A stretch of DNA of 64,000 nt from Streptococcus mitis (GCF_946190275.1 NZ_CAMHZQ010000013.1:1-64000), one strand, 5' to 3'; numbered from the stretch's first letter, positions 44,235 to 55,348 are shown. Notes: generated from the letters alone by a model not told the origin. A program made the numbers and translations.

Positions 44235-45527
44235 TTAGACGTCCTCCATATCAAATGCGTGTAGTTTCTTGAATGCGATCATAGAGATTGAGATGACAAT
44301 GATAGAGATAATCAAGGTAACAGCTGCCGCCATTGAGTATTGAGGAGATGTACCTGTTGTCAAACGGTAGATCCATGAGATCAAGATATCGGTTGAACCA
44401 GCTCCACCTCCGACACTACCAGGTCCTCCACCATTGAAGAGGTACATGATAGAGAAGTTGTTAAAGTTGAAGGTGTATTGGCTGATCAAAGTAGGTGCCG
44501 CAACGGCCAAGATCATTGGGAAAGTGATGTTGCGGAATTTTTGCCAAGCATTGGCACCGTCAATATAAGCTGCTTCGTAAAGGTCGTTAGGGATAGATTG
44601 TAAGATACCTAAAGTCAAAACGTAGATGTATGGGAATCCAAGCCAACCTTGCATCATAATCAAGGCAATTTTTGTCCAAGTTGGATCTGTTTTCCAAGGA
44701 ATAAGAGCACCATCAAGGAAAGGAAGGAATTTAGCAAAGATTGGCAAGACTTGAGTGTTGATAGCACCGACACTATCATTAAACATATTTGAGAATGTCA
44801 AGATAGTGATGAAGGCTGGGACAGCCCAAGGAAGAAGGAAAATAACACCAAAGATACGTTTTCCTTTGATAAATGGTTGGTTAGCAATGATAGCTGTGAA
44901 GATACCGATGACGATTTGTAAAGTTGAGGCAGCCAAAGCCCAGATGATAGTCCAAGAAAGAACGGAACCGAAGGCAGAACGGAAGGTACTCAAACTCCAG
45001 ATGTTCGTAAAGTTCGTCAAACCAACCCAGTCCAACAATTTGTTTGGTGGCAAGTGTTGGAAGTCGTAGTTGGTAAAGGCGATCATCAAGGTTACGATAA
45101 CTGGGAAGATAATCGAAAAAGTCATGGCAACATAAGATGGAATGATCAAGAGGTAAGGGAAGCCATTTTCATAGATTCCTTTGACCATTTCTTTAAAGGT
45201 AAGTGCTACTGGTATGCCATTGTTAATGTGTTTGGCAGTTGTATGTGCATCTTTGATATTTGCGAAATAAAAGAGTACATAAACAACTACAAAGATTAAA
45301 TGGAAGGCACCGCGAATCAACATAAAGAGGGAATTGTCACGACCTGGTTTGTCACCAAGAGTGATGAGATTGCTCAATTCAGGGGCTGCAAGTGCTAGGA
45401 AGTAGAGGACAAATACAAGGGTTACACCAAGGAAGATAAAACCTTTGGCTTTTTGTTTATTGTAAATCTGTCCTAACCCAGGAATGATAGACAGCAGGGC
45501 TGCTTTACTAGGTTGTTGCTTTTCCAT
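44235..45527 (-). CDS. malC: Maltodextrin ABC transporter permease MalC
   Basis: 430-residue permease of the MalF type, with an extra N-terminal part (two or three helices, about 15-110) before the core. The EAA loop ([18 protein letters not shown]) lies near residue 320. Start at 45527 is chosen after AAGGAG; an in-frame ATG 15 bases upstream is possible. Between malX and malD in the transport operon. Confidence 0.95.
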   Translation of the reverse strand: MEKQQPSKAALLSIIPGLGQIYNKQKAKGFIFLGVTLVFVLYFLALAAPELSNLITLGDKPGRDNSLFMLIRGAFHLIFVVVYVLFYFANIKDAHTTAKHINNGIPVALTFKEMVKGIYENGFPYLLIIPSYVAMTFSIIFPVIVTLMIAFTNYDFQHLPPNKLLDWVGLTNFTNIWSLSTFRSAFGSVLSWTIIWALAASTLQIVIGIFTAIIANQPFIKGKRIFGVIFLLPWAVPAFITILTFSNMFNDSVGAINTQVLPIFAKFLPFLDGALIPWKTDPTWTKIALIMMQGWLGFPYIYVLTLGILQSIPNDLYEAAYIDGANAWQKFRNITFPMILAVAAPTLISQYTFNFNNFSIMYLFNGGGPGSVGGGAGSTDILISWIYRLTTGTSPQYSMAAAVTLIISIIVISISMIAFKKLHAFDMEDV

Positions 45528-45596
45528 AATAACTCCTTTCATAGGATACTGGTTTCTAGATAAAACCTAAACTATTTGTGTTTTCGTTGATAAATT

Positions 45597-45627
45597 CAAA
45601 GGGGGATTTGATTTCCACCCCCCTTGA
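45597..45627 (-). terminator. malX-malC intergenic hairpin
   Basis: A GGGGG/CCCCC hairpin (with AAGGGGGG and CCCCCTTTG arms on the minus strand) without a strong U tract. It more likely gives partial termination or protects the malX part of the mRNA, a common way to make excess binding protein. Confidence 0.55.
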
Positions 45628-45636
45628 ACAAATTTC

Positions 45637-46908
45637 TTATTCACCAAATTTTTGTTTGATTGTTTCTTTGATCAATGTTACAGCATCGTTAGCTGCTGTT
45701 TTAGCATCTTTCTTGCCACTTACAGCATCAAAGAGCATATTTTTCGCTGGATCCCAAACTGCAGACATTTGAGAGATGTTTGGCATTGGTTGAGCGTTCT
45801 TGAACTGTTTGATAACAGCAGTTGTCAACTCATCGTTTTTACCTTCAGCGTATGAACGAGCCTCAGTGTTAGCTGGGATTTCGTTAGTCTTATCGTATAA
45901 TACTTTTTGTTGTTCAGTTGAAACAAGGAAGTCTACAAATTTTTGAGAAGCTTCAAGGTTCTTAGTGGCTTGAGGGATGACCCAAGCTTTACCACCACCA
46001 AATGCAGCATATTCTTTTCCGTTTGGAAGAGTTGGGATAGTCGCAACACCGTAGTTTACTTTAGCATCTTTGAAGGCTTGAGCTTTCCAAGGTCCGTCGA
46101 TGATAGCGGCTGTTTTACCTTCTTGGAAATGAGTTTGGATTAAGTTACCAGCACCTTCAGTATCTTGCATACCTTTAGGCCATTTTTCATACCAAGATTT
46201 AGCGTACTCTATACCTTTGATAGCGCCGTCGTTGGCAAGACCGATGTCTTTAGCGTCTTTACCGTTTTGACCGAATACGTAAGCGCCGTTACCAGCAAGA
46301 AGTCCGTATGCATAGTAGAAGTTTGTCCAGTCAGCTAGGAAAGCAGAAGTTTTTCCATCTTCTCCAGCGAAGGCATATTTGCTATCTTTAGCAAGGTTTT
46401 CTAAGTCAGCAAAAGTTTTTGGAGCTTCTTTTATCAAGTCTTTGTTGTAGTACATAACAAGTGACTCGATAACGGCAGGAGCACCGTAAACTTTACCATT
46501 AGCAGCTGTTACAAGAGATTTAGTTGTGTCGTCTGTTTTAGCACCATCGCTCAATTTCACTTCTGAAAGTTGTCCGTCAGAACCAAGGCTACCTACACGG
46601 TCGTATGGAGCCATCATAATATCAGGGACATTACCAGATTGGTTGTCAAGAGAAAGTTTATCAAGACCTCCTAGAGCATCACCAGTTTTAAGAGTGATTT
46701 TTACTCCAGCTTCTTTTTCATAAGCTTTAGCAACCTCTTCAATATAGCTCTTATATCCCTCGTCTACATATACAGTGAGTTCTTTTGCTTCAGATGAACC
46801 AGAATCAGCAGGCTTATCAGCAGTTTTGCTTCCGCAAGCCACCAAAAGCAAGCTAGCAAGTGTAACAGTTCCAAGCACAGCAGTGCTCTTCATGAATTTA
46901 GATGACAT
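45637..46908 (-). CDS. malX: Maltodextrin-binding lipoprotein MalX
   Basis: 423-residue extracytoplasmic solute-binding protein. The signal peptide ends in the lipobox LLLVACG (Cys near residue 25), so it is lipid-anchored. The mature part is a two-lobe MBP-like protein, with sugar-stacking aromatics expected in the region FQEGKTAAIIDGPW. It binds maltodextrins and hands them to MalC/MalD. Highly biased codons suggest high expression. Preceded by AGGAGGAA and an operator-controlled promoter. Confidence 0.96.
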   Translation of the reverse strand: MSSKFMKSTAVLGTVTLASLLLVACGSKTADKPADSGSSEAKELTVYVDEGYKSYIEEVAKAYEKEAGVKITLKTGDALGGLDKLSLDNQSGNVPDIMMAPYDRVGSLGSDGQLSEVKLSDGAKTDDTTKSLVTAANGKVYGAPAVIESLVMYYNKDLIKEAPKTFADLENLAKDSKYAFAGEDGKTSAFLADWTNFYYAYGLLAGNGAYVFGQNGKDAKDIGLANDGAIKGIEYAKSWYEKWPKGMQDTEGAGNLIQTHFQEGKTAAIIDGPWKAQAFKDAKVNYGVATIPTLPNGKEYAAFGGGKAWVIPQATKNLEASQKFVDFLVSTEQQKVLYDKTNEIPANTEARSYAEGKNDELTTAVIKQFKNAQPMPNISQMSAVWDPAKNMLFDAVSGKKDAKTAANDAVTLIKETIKQKFGE

Positions 46909-46946
46909 AGTGTATTCCTCCTAAAGAATAACAAATTTTATAATGA

Positions 46947-47005
46947 GGAAACGCAAACGTTTTCCTTTATGGGACTAGTATAGCACAAATAGAAAACGGT
47001 TGCAA
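46947..47005 (-). promoter_or_regulatory. malX promoter and MalR operator
   Basis: Read on the minus strand: TTGCAA (47000-47005), 17-bp spacer, TATACT (46977-46982), and then an imperfect palindrome GGAAAACGTTTGCGTTTCC (46947-46965) just after the start site. The centre AACGTTTGCG matches LacI-family/MalR sites. Confidence 0.85.
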
Positions 47006-47298
47006 GTGTTTTTTGTAAAAATTTTAAAAAAATTTCACGGAAATGGTAAGCGTTTTATTTGTTTATAATAGAAGAAAAGTCAGAAAATATATTTTCACGA
47101 TTTTACTGAAATTATTTAGGGAAACGATTGCCTAAATTTGAACAAAAAATAAATTGCTCTAGACCAAAAGTAGACTAACTTGCCCCTTCTATTTGTAGTT
47201 GAAGAAGATTTTGTAAATAGAAAAGAAAAAATGTATATGTATACATAAATAAGGACAAGTTTTTTTAAAAAATAATCAAAAAGTTTTTTTAAAACCGC
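47006..47298. other. AT-rich centre of the malX-malQ divergent region
   Basis: About 290 bases between the two divergent promoters. No gene; I see poly-A/T tracts but no further clear operator. Confidence 0.6.
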
Positions 47299-47349
47299 TT
47301 GCAATTCTTCCGAAAATGAAGTATACTTATATTAACGCAAACGTTTGCG
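47299..47349 (+). promoter_or_regulatory. malQ-glgP promoter and MalR operator
   Basis: TTGCAA (47299-47304), 17-bp spacer, TATACT (47322-47327) and a perfect palindrome CGCAAACGTTTGCG (47336-47349) at the expected transcription start. Same plan as the malX promoter. Confidence 0.9.
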
Positions 47350-47393
47350 CCCAAAAATGAAAATTTAAACTACAAATACACGAGGTGTTGTTT

Positions 47394-48911
47394 ATGAAAA
47401 AACGTCAAAGTGGTGTGTTGATGCACATCTCTTCTCTTCCAGGAGCCTACGGAATCGGATCATTTGGTCAAAGTGCTTACGACTTCGTTGATTTCTTGGT
47501 TCGTACAAAACAACGTTACTGGCAAATCCTTCCATTAGGAACAACTAGTTACGGAGATTCTCCTTACCAATCTTTCTCAGCCTTCGCAGGGAACACTCAT
47601 TTTATCGATTTAGATATCTTGGTTGAGCAAGGCTTGTTGCAAGCAAGTGACCTTGAAGGAGTTGACTTTGGTAGCGATGCGTCTGAAGTTGACTATGCTA
47701 AGATTTACTATGCACGTCGTCCTCTTTTAGAAAAAGCGGTGAAACGTTTCTTTGAAGTCGGAGATGTTAAAGATTTTGAGAAATTTGCTCAAGACAACCA
47801 ATCATGGCTTGAACTCTTTGCTGAGTATATGGCTATCAAAGAGCATTTTGAAAATCTTGCTTGGACTGAATGGCCAGATGCTGATGCTCGTGCTCGTAAA
47901 GCTTCAGCGCTTGAAAGCTACCGTGAGCAATTGGCAGACAAGTTGGTTTACCACCGTGTGACTCAATACTTCTTCTTCCAACAATGGTTGAAATTGAAAG
48001 CTTACGCTAACGACAACCACATCGAAATCGTTGGAGACATGCCAATCTATGTAGCGGAAGATTCAAGCGATATGTGGGCAAATCCACATCTCTTTAAGAC
48101 AGATGTCAATGGTAAGGCTACTTGTATCGCAGGATGCCCACCCGATGAGTTTTCTGCAACTGGTCAGCTTTGGGGTAACCCAATCTATGACTGGGAAGCA
48201 ATGGACAAAGATGGTTACAAATGGTGGATTGAACGCTTGCGTGAAAGCTTCAAAATCTACGATATCGTTCGTATCGACCACTTCCGTGGTTTCGAATCTT
48301 ACTGGGAAATCCCTGCTGGTTCCGATACAGCAGCACCTGGTGAGTGGGTCAAAGGTCCGGGCTACAAGCTTTTTGCAGCCGTTAAGGAAGAACTTGGTGA
48401 GCTAAACATCATCGCTGAAGACCTTGGTTTCATGACAGATGAAGTTATCGAGTTGCGTGAACGTACTGGCTTCCCAGGAATGAAGATTCTTCAATTTGCT
48501 TTCAACCCAGAAGATGAAAGTATCGATAGCCCACACTTGGCACCTGCTAACTCAGTTATGTACACAGGAACACACGATAACAACACGGTCCTTGGTTGGT
48601 ACCGTAACGAGATCGATGATGCGACTCGTGAGTACATGGCTCGCTATACTAACCGTAAAGAATACGAAACAGTGCCACACGCTATGCTTCGTACAGTCTT
48701 TTCATCAGTTAGCTTCATGGCAATTGCAACTATGCAAGATTTGCTAGAATTGGATGAGACAGCTCGTATGAACTTCCCATCTACCCTCGGTGGAAACTGG
48801 TCTTGGCGTATGACTGAAGATCAATTGACACCAGCTGTCGAGGAAGGTTTGCTTGACTTGACAACAATCTATCGACGAATTAATGAAAATTTGGTAGAAT
48901 TAAAGAAATAA
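47394..48911 (+). CDS. malQ: 4-alpha-glucanotransferase (amylomaltase)
   Basis: 505-residue cytoplasmic GH77 enzyme (called MalM in pneumococcus). It disproportionates maltodextrins, releasing glucose and making longer chains for GlgP. The GH77 catalytic region shows [17 protein letters not shown] (nucleophile Asp in RIDHF), IIAEDLG (acid/base Glu) and YTGTHDNNT. Start at 47394 after GAGG. It is followed 25 bases later by glgP. Confidence 0.96.
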   Translation: MKKRQSGVLMHISSLPGAYGIGSFGQSAYDFVDFLVRTKQRYWQILPLGTTSYGDSPYQSFSAFAGNTHFIDLDILVEQGLLQASDLEGVDFGSDASEVDYAKIYYARRPLLEKAVKRFFEVGDVKDFEKFAQDNQSWLELFAEYMAIKEHFENLAWTEWPDADARARKASALESYREQLADKLVYHRVTQYFFFQQWLKLKAYANDNHIEIVGDMPIYVAEDSSDMWANPHLFKTDVNGKATCIAGCPPDEFSATGQLWGNPIYDWEAMDKDGYKWWIERLRESFKIYDIVRIDHFRGFESYWEIPAGSDTAAPGEWVKGPGYKLFAAVKEELGELNIIAEDLGFMTDEVIELRERTGFPGMKILQFAFNPEDESIDSPHLAPANSVMYTGTHDNNTVLGWYRNEIDDATREYMARYTNRKEYETVPHAMLRTVFSSVSFMAIATMQDLLELDETARMNFPSTLGGNWSWRMTEDQLTPAVEEGLLDLTTIYRRINENLVELKK

Positions 48912-48936
48912 TACAATATCAGGAGACACCTTAAAC

Positions 48937-51195
48937 ATGTTATCACTACAAGAATTTGTACAAAATCGTTACAATAAAACCATTGCAGAATGTAGCAATG
49001 AAGAGCTTTACCTTGCTCTTCTTAACTACAGCAAGCTTGCAAGCAGCCAAAAACCAGTCAACACTGGTAAAAAGAAAGTTTACTATATCTCAGCTGAGTT
49101 CTTGATTGGTAAACTCTTGTCAAACAACTTGATCAACCTTGGTCTTTACGACGATGTCAAAAAAGAACTTGCTGCTGCAGGTAAAGACTTGATCGAAGTT
49201 GAAGAAGTTGAATTGGAACCATCTCTTGGTAATGGTGGTTTGGGACGTTTGGCTGCCTGCTTTATCGACTCAATTGCTACTCTTGGTTTGAACGGTGACG
49301 GTGTTGGTCTTAACTACCACTTTGGTCTTTTCCAACAAGTTCTTAAAAACAACCAACAAGAAACAATTCCAAATGCATGGTTGACAGAGCAAAACTGGTT
49401 GGTTCGCTCAAGCCGTAGCTACCAAGTACCATTTGCAGACTTTACTTTGACATCAACTCTTTACGATATTGATGTTACTGGTTATGAAACAGCAACTAAA
49501 AACCGCTTGCGTTTGTTTGACTTGGATTCAGTTGATTCTTCTATTATTAAAGATGGTATCAACTTTGACAAGACAGATATCGCTCGCAACTTGACTCTTT
49601 TCCTTTACCCAGATGATAGTGACCGTCAAGGTGAATTGCTCCGTATCTTCCAACAATACTTCATGGTTTCAAACGGTGCGCAATTGATCATCGACGAAGC
49701 AATCGAAAAAGGAAGCAACTTGCATGACCTTGCTGACTACGCAGTTGTACAAATCAACGATACTCACCCATCAATGGTTATCCCTGAATTGATCCGTCTT
49801 TTGACTGCACGTGGTATCGAGCTTGACGAAGCAATCTCAATCGTTCGTAGCATGACTGCCTACACTAACCACACAATCCTTGCTGAAGCTCTTGAAAAAT
49901 GGCCTCTTGAATTCTTGCAAGAAGTGGTTCCTCACTTGGTACCAATCATCGAAGAATTGGACCGTCGCGTGAAAGCAGAATACAAAGATCCAGCTGTTCA
50001 AATCATCGACGAGAGCGGACGTGTTCACATGGCTCACATGGATATCCACTATGGATACAGCGTTAACGGGGTAGCGGCACTTCATACTGAAATCTTGAAG
50101 AACTCTGAGTTGAAAGCCTTCTACGACCTTTACCCAGAAAAATTCAACAACAAAACAAACGGTATTACTTTCCGTCGTTGGCTCATGCATGCTAACCCAA
50201 GATTGTCTCACTACTTGGATGAGATTCTTGGAGAAGGTTGGCACCATGAAGCAGATGAGCTTGAAAAACTCTTGTCTTATGAAGACAAAGCAGCTGTCAA
50301 AGAAAAATTGGAAAGCATCAAGGCTCACAACAAACGTAAATTGGCTCGTCACTTGAAAGAACACCAAGGTGTAGAAATCAATCCAAACTCTATCTTTGAT
50401 ATCCAAATCAAACGTCTTCACGAGTACAAACGCCAACAAATGAACGCTTTGTACGTGATCTACAAATACCTTGACATCAAAGCTGGTAACATCCCTGCTC
50501 GCCCAATTACAATCTTCTTTGGTGGTAAAGCAGCTCCAGCCTACACAATCGCTCAAGACATTATCCACTTGATCCTTTGCATGTCAGAAGTTATTGCTAA
50601 CGATCCAGCAGTTGCTCCACACTTGCAAGTTGTTATGGTTGAAAACTACAACGTTACTGCAGCAAGCTTCCTTATCCCAGCATGTGATATCTCAGAACAA
50701 ATCTCACTTGCTTCTAAAGAAGCTTCAGGTACTGGTAACATGAAATTCATGTTGAACGGAGCTTTGACTCTTGGTACTATGGACGGTGCTAACGTGGAAA
50801 TCGCTGAGTTGGTTGGCGACGAAAACATCTACATCTTTGGTGAAGATTCAGAAACTGTTATCGACCTTTACGCAAAAGCAGCTTACAAATCAAGCGAATT
50901 CTACGCTCGTAAAGCTATCAAACCATTGGTTGACTTCATCGTTAGCGATGCAGTTCTTGCAGCTGGAAACAAAGAGCGCTTGGAACGTCTTTACAATGAA
51001 TTGATCAACAAAGACTGGTTCATGACTCTTCTTGACTTGGAAGACTACATCAAAGTCAAAGAGCAAATGCTTGCTGACTACGAAGACCGTGACGCATGGT
51101 TGGATAAAGTTATCGTTAACATTTCTAAAGCAGGATTCTTCTCATCTGACCGTACAATCGCTCAGTATAACGAAGATATCTGGCACTTGAACTAA
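48937..51195 (+). CDS. glgP: Maltodextrin/glycogen phosphorylase
   Basis: 752-residue PLP enzyme of family GT35 (MalP). It releases glucose-1-phosphate from maltodextrins by phosphorolysis. N-terminal [12 protein letters not shown] and the PLP-lysine segment [14 protein letters not shown] are intact. Length matches bacterial maltodextrin phosphorylases, which lack the regulatory N-terminus. Second gene of the MalR-controlled operon. Confidence 0.97.
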   Translation: MLSLQEFVQNRYNKTIAECSNEELYLALLNYSKLASSQKPVNTGKKKVYYISAEFLIGKLLSNNLINLGLYDDVKKELAAAGKDLIEVEEVELEPSLGNGGLGRLAACFIDSIATLGLNGDGVGLNYHFGLFQQVLKNNQQETIPNAWLTEQNWLVRSSRSYQVPFADFTLTSTLYDIDVTGYETATKNRLRLFDLDSVDSSIIKDGINFDKTDIARNLTLFLYPDDSDRQGELLRIFQQYFMVSNGAQLIIDEAIEKGSNLHDLADYAVVQINDTHPSMVIPELIRLLTARGIELDEAISIVRSMTAYTNHTILAEALEKWPLEFLQEVVPHLVPIIEELDRRVKAEYKDPAVQIIDESGRVHMAHMDIHYGYSVNGVAALHTEILKNSELKAFYDLYPEKFNNKTNGITFRRWLMHANPRLSHYLDEILGEGWHHEADELEKLLSYEDKAAVKEKLESIKAHNKRKLARHLKEHQGVEINPNSIFDIQIKRLHEYKRQQMNALYVIYKYLDIKAGNIPARPITIFFGGKAAPAYTIAQDIIHLILCMSEVIANDPAVAPHLQVVMVENYNVTAASFLIPACDISEQISLASKEASGTGNMKFMLNGALTLGTMDGANVEIAELVGDENIYIFGEDSETVIDLYAKAAYKSSEFYARKAIKPLVDFIVSDAVLAAGNKERLERLYNELINKDWFMTLLDLEDYIKVKEQMLADYEDRDAWLDKVIVNISKAGFFSSDRTIAQYNEDIWHLN

Positions 51196-51223
51196 GATAC
51201 AAGTTTATACTAATACATCTTGT

Positions 51224-51258
51224 AAAAAAGCGAGTTTCGGTTGAAATTCGCTTTTTTA
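51224..51258 (+). terminator. malQ-glgP terminator
   Basis: AAAAAAGCGAGTTTC pairs with GAAATTCGCTTTTTT around GGTT, one of the strongest in the window. Confidence 0.92.
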
Positions 51259-51440
51259 AATGCTGTGGATTTGGGTCAATCTTGTCTAAAAACAGATAAA
51301 TCCTAGATACAGTGAAGGTTTAGAAATGCTGGTTTTTACTGTCTTTTATCCTCATGTTTCTTCGTAGTTGATCACCTCATATTTCTTGCATACGCTTACA
51401 TCGAGTGTTATAATATAATTGTAGGAAAGAAGGTGTTTTT

Positions 51441-51647
51441 ATGTGGAAAAAATATTTTTCAAAATATAAATGGACTGATTTATTTTGGATACTATTTGTG
51501 ATTTTGACATGCCTCTTGGCGGGTAATAATACTCTTTTCCCCCTTACCCATCAAGAAATCTCTTATCATGGTTGCTTATTGGGAATTACACTCGCCTTAT
51601 TTCACTTGCTATTTATTGATAAGTTTGTTATCTCGAATCGAAAATAA
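51441..51647 (+). CDS. Small hypothetical membrane protein
   Basis: 68 residues with two hydrophobic helices (about 10-28 and 42-60). Preceded by a -10 TATAAT near 51411 and a GAAAGAAGG ribosome site. No family recognised. The next small gene follows within 12 bases. Confidence 0.65.
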   Translation: MWKKYFSKYKWTDLFWILFVILTCLLAGNNTLFPLTHQEISYHGCLLGITLALFHLLFIDKFVISNRK

Positions 51648-51658
51648 AGTTTAGGGCT

Positions 51659-51874
51659 ATGCTTAGCTGTGTACCTTTAGGATTGATTTTTGGAGGGAAG
51701 ATTTTGTCTCTATTATTTATTATTTTAAATTTGTTCATCTTGTACAAGATCTATTCTTTGAGGCGGGAGAAATCGAAGTATGTGATTTATACGGCCTATA
51801 TCATATTTGGGGTAAATGTACTATATGGTATTCAATGGTTATTAAGAGAACTGATTTCAAAGATTTCCACTTAA
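51659..51874 (+). CDS. Small hypothetical membrane protein
   Basis: 71 residues with two hydrophobic helices (about 4-30 and 42-60) joined by a basic loop (YKIYSLRREKSKY). The ribosome site is weak (TTTAGGG). It may be translated by coupling to the preceding gene. Function unknown. Confidence 0.5.
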   Translation: MLSCVPLGLIFGGKILSLLFIILNLFILYKIYSLRREKSKYVIYTAYIIFGVNVLYGIQWLLRELISKIST

Positions 51875-51893
51875 TATGTATGGAAACTATAAC

Positions 51894-51940
51894 AAAACGC
51901 ATAAGATTAAGGTTTAAGCGCCTGTTCTTATGCGTTTTCG
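51894..51940. terminator. Terminator between small membrane genes and rlmA
   Basis: AAAACGCATAAGA (51894-51906) pairs with TCTTATGCGTTTT (51926-51938). It serves converging transcripts. Confidence 0.8.
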
Positions 51941-51987
51941 TAATATTGAAGATTTTCGGTAAGTTTTATACCTTTTGGGAGTCTAGT

Positions 51988-52836
51988 TTAGAATGCTTTC
52001 CCGACCAGAATCTCTGCTTCAATGGTAATCTCTGTCAGTTGGCTCCAGTCAATCTTAGTCTGGTCGATGTGAAAGAGGAGAGGAGTCATGCTGAGTAGGG
52101 CTTGAAGATGCTCTGTTGTGATAGTCTTAGTCAGAGAGACCGTTTGGTTAGATAGGATGGTAAAGTATTCTTGGAAATGATTTTTGATATCTTGGTTGGA
52201 ATAGTCCTTGTTTGTCAGCTGGTTTTGTACCTTCTGACGGATTTCCTTGAGGTGATTTTCAGTTGGAATAACCTTTATCAAGATGCCGTCTTTGGATAAA
52301 ACGCGACGAAATTCTCCATAGTTGGCAGGGGAAAAGATATCAAGCAGGATATCCATGCTAGCGTCTTTTATTGGAAGTCGTGCCAAGTCACCAACGAACC
52401 AATTGACTGCCCAGTTTGGTTCACTCTTGGCAGCGATTTGGACGGAATCTTTGGAAATATCAAAGGCATAGAAAGTTTTTTCAGAGTGACTTTCTTGGAG
52501 TTTGCGAGAATAGAATCCTTCACCACAACCGATATCCAAAATTGTTGTGGTAGTTTTTGAGCTTGCAAGCAAGTCAGATACAGCATCTAAAATAGCTTGA
52601 TAAAAGCCGGCTTCTAGGATTTGTTGGCGGTTTTGAAAATTTTCCTTGTCATAGTTAGTAGATTGCTTGATTTGAGGTGCTAGATTGACATAGCCAAATT
52701 TCGCCAGGTCAAAAGAATGGCGATTGTTACATTTGAGACTAGTCTCTACCAGAGTCAGATTTTCTTGACAGATAGGACAGGCAAAGGCAGTAGCAGAAGC
52801 AAAACGCTGAAGTTTAGGTTTGAGATTTGTATTCAT
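51988..52836 (-). CDS. rlmA: 23S rRNA (guanine-N1) methyltransferase RlmA(II)
   Basis: 282-residue SAM-dependent methyltransferase. An N-terminal zinc finger (CPICQENL ... CNNRHSFD, about residues 19-40) and a Rossmann domain with ILDIGCGEGFYSRKL (motif I) and DILLDIFSPANYGEF. In pneumococcus this enzyme methylates G748 of 23S rRNA and influences telithromycin susceptibility (known). Complete, single gene with its own promoter. Confidence 0.92.
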   Translation of the reverse strand: MNTNLKPKLQRFASATAFACPICQENLTLVETSLKCNNRHSFDLAKFGYVNLAPQIKQSTNYDKENFQNRQQILEAGFYQAILDAVSDLLASSKTTTTILDIGCGEGFYSRKLQESHSEKTFYAFDISKDSVQIAAKSEPNWAVNWFVGDLARLPIKDASMDILLDIFSPANYGEFRRVLSKDGILIKVIPTENHLKEIRQKVQNQLTNKDYSNQDIKNHFQEYFTILSNQTVSLTKTITTEHLQALLSMTPLLFHIDQTKIDWSQLTEITIEAEILVGKAF

Positions 52837-52986
52837 AGTTTAAGTGTATCAAAAGAGGCAAATGAAAGCAACTTTAGGATGATTTGTAATAGAATTAAAT
52901 AGTAGTATAATTACTTTTCAAAGTACCAAAATTAAATTGCTTTTATATCTAAATTGCTATATAATAATGATAAGGAGGAAATAAGT

Positions 52987-53265
52987 ATGTTAAAAGAAGT
53001 ACTAACCGTTGCAAAAGTTGCGAAAAAATCATCACTCTTTTTGGGTGGTGTCGCATTTGGTACCCTTGGTTTGAAAATCTTAGCAAGTAAGGAAGCTAAG
53101 AAAGGTTATTCTAAAGCTTTGGCTAAGGCTTACAAGTTGAAAGACGGGCTAGATGCATCTGTTTCTGTTGTGAAGCAACATGGAGACGATGTCTTACAAG
53201 ATGCCAAATATTTGTACGAGCAAGAGAAAAAAGAAGAGCAATTAGATAGCCTTATAGGAGAATAA
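52987..53265 (+). CDS. Small DUF6110-like protein
   Basis: 92 residues: a hydrophobic segment (SSLFLGGVAFGTLGLKIL, about 15-32) and a helical, Lys/Glu-rich remainder. AAGGAGGAAA precedes the ATG at 52987. It ends 1 base before the P-type ATPase gene, and such small proteins commonly travel with that ATPase type. A chaperone or regulatory subunit role is only inferred. Confidence 0.8.
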   Translation: MLKEVLTVAKVAKKSSLFLGGVAFGTLGLKILASKEAKKGYSKALAKAYKLKDGLDASVSVVKQHGDDVLQDAKYLYEQEKKEEQLDSLIGE

Positions 53266-53266
53266 T

Positions 53267-55330
53267 ATGTCTTTTAAAGTGCTACATAGAGGATACCAAC
53301 ATATCCGACTATCATCTTCTTTTTCACTCACCTTGGATATTCAAGACTATCTTCGTTCCTTGGCGAGAGATGAAAAGGGGATTGAGTCTATCCAGTTTTA
53401 CATGGATCAACAGCACTTTACTCTGCGTATAAAAGAAGGCTTTTCTGTATTAGATAATGCAGAAGCCTTTTTAAAAAGAATTGATAAAGGGAAAGTTTCT
53501 GAGTTGATGACTCTTCCCATTCGTAGAGAAGAGAGTGCTTATTCTATTGTTTCAGGTGCAGCGATTAAGCGTATACTTTTTCGTAGTTTTGTGCCGTATC
53601 CTATTCGCTATATATGGACTTGTTATCAGGCTTTTGGCTATATTAGAGAAGCCTATCAAACACTAGCGCGTAAGGAACTAACGATGGAGGTCTTGGACTG
53701 TTCGGCGATTTTATTGTCCTTGTTTATGAACCAATCCAAGACAGCTAGCAATATCATGTTTATGCTTGATTTGGGGAATCATTTAGATCAGTGGTCCTTG
53801 AAAAAAACTGCAACAGATTTAGAACAAAGCCTTCTTGCAAAAGAGAGCGATGTATTCCTAGTACAGGGCGATACGGTTGTTAGTATCAAGAGTTCTGATG
53901 TTCAAATAGGAGATGTCTTGGTACTATCTCAAGGAAATGAAATTCTGTTTGATGGACAAGTAGTTTCAGGTTTAGGTATGGTCAACGAAAGTTCCTTGAC
54001 GGGAGAGAGTTTTCCAGTTGAAAAAAGAGAGTCTGATTTGGTTTGTGCAAATACAGTATTAGAAACTGGAGAGTTACGCATTCGTGTAACCGATAATCAG
54101 ATGAACAGCCGGATTTTACAACTGATTGAGTTGATGAAGAAATCTGAAGAAAACAAGAAAACGAAACAACGCTATTTCATCAAGATGGCGGACAAGGTCG
54201 TCAAATATAATTTCTTGGGGGCTGGGCTGACTTACCTATTAACAGGTTCTTTTTCTAAGGCTATTTCTTTCCTATTGGTCGATTTCTCCTGCGCTTTGAA
54301 AATCTCTACTCCTGTAGCTTATTTGGCAGCTATCAAGGAGGGGTTGAACCGTGAAATGGTGATTAAGGATGGAGATGTTCTGGAGAAATATCTGGAAGTT
54401 GATACCTTCTTGTTTGATAAGACGGGAACAATCACAACTAGCTATCCGATAGTTGAGAAGGTGTTACCTTTTGGAGACTATAGTGAGGAAGATATTCTCA
54501 GAATCAGTGCCTGTCTTGAGGAACACATTTATCATCCTATTGCTAATGCCATCGTCAAGCAAGCTGAGATAGAGGGGATTGAACATGAGGAAATGCATGG
54601 GAAACTCCAATATATCGCAAGTAAGGGGATCAAATCTCATATAGATGGCCAACCAGTTCTGATTGGTAATTATGTCTTGATGCAGGATGAGCAGATTCAT
54701 ATCAGTTCGGAACAAAATGCTTTAATTGAAGAGCACAAGAGTCACTACAATCTCTTATTCTTGGCTTATCAGAATGAATTGATTGGAATGTTCTGCATTC
54801 ATACTCCTTTGAGAAAAGAAGCAAAAACAGCCTTGGATAAACTTAAGGCACAAGGGAAAAAATTGATTCTGGCAACAGGGGACACCCTGGTTAGGACAGA
54901 GGAATTAGTCAAAGATTTGCCCTTTGATCAGGTCTATACAGACTTGAAACCTGATGGGAAATTTGAGTTAGTAGAGGAACTACAGAAAGCAGGTCACACT
55001 ATTTTGATGGTTGGGGATGGGTTGAATGACTCAGCTGCTCTAACCCTATCAGATATCGGTGTGGTGATGAATGAGAGTGCAGATATTTCTAAGCAGATGA
55101 GTGATATCTTATTGTTAGATAATCGTTTGGATTTCTTCCAAGAGTTGGATTGGCTATCATCATCTTTGCAAACACTCATCAAGAAGAATATTCAAGATAC
55201 CGTTGTCGTAAATAGTAGTTTGATTGGCTTTGGCTTATTTAATTGGCTCAGTCCTTCAAATCTTTCTATCTTACATAATCTAACAACCTTACGCATTGTA
55301 CTGCGTAGTCTGTCTATTAAAAATAGATAG
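53267..55330 (+). CDS. P1B-type metal-transporting ATPase
   Basis: 687-residue membrane pump. Actuator motif SSLTGESFPVEK, phosphorylation motif FDKTGTIT, and hinge GDGLNDSAAL are present. The membrane helix that normally carries a CPx metal site reads DFSCALKISTP, so the site has Ser-Cys-Ala rather than Cys-Pro. The N-terminal ~110 residues lack a CxxC metal-binding domain. Substrate is uncertain (Mn, Zn or another transition metal). Operon with the preceding small protein; no sensor gene is adjacent. Confidence 0.9.
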   Translation: MSFKVLHRGYQHIRLSSSFSLTLDIQDYLRSLARDEKGIESIQFYMDQQHFTLRIKEGFSVLDNAEAFLKRIDKGKVSELMTLPIRREESAYSIVSGAAIKRILFRSFVPYPIRYIWTCYQAFGYIREAYQTLARKELTMEVLDCSAILLSLFMNQSKTASNIMFMLDLGNHLDQWSLKKTATDLEQSLLAKESDVFLVQGDTVVSIKSSDVQIGDVLVLSQGNEILFDGQVVSGLGMVNESSLTGESFPVEKRESDLVCANTVLETGELRIRVTDNQMNSRILQLIELMKKSEENKKTKQRYFIKMADKVVKYNFLGAGLTYLLTGSFSKAISFLLVDFSCALKISTPVAYLAAIKEGLNREMVIKDGDVLEKYLEVDTFLFDKTGTITTSYPIVEKVLPFGDYSEEDILRISACLEEHIYHPIANAIVKQAEIEGIEHEEMHGKLQYIASKGIKSHIDGQPVLIGNYVLMQDEQIHISSEQNALIEEHKSHYNLLFLAYQNELIGMFCIHTPLRKEAKTALDKLKAQGKKLILATGDTLVRTEELVKDLPFDQVYTDLKPDGKFELVEELQKAGHTILMVGDGLNDSAALTLSDIGVVMNESADISKQMSDILLLDNRLDFFQELDWLSSSLQTLIKKNIQDTVVVNSSLIGFGLFNWLSPSNLSILHNLTTLRIVLRSLSIKNR

Positions 55331-55348
55331 CTGAGAGTTATTAACAGA

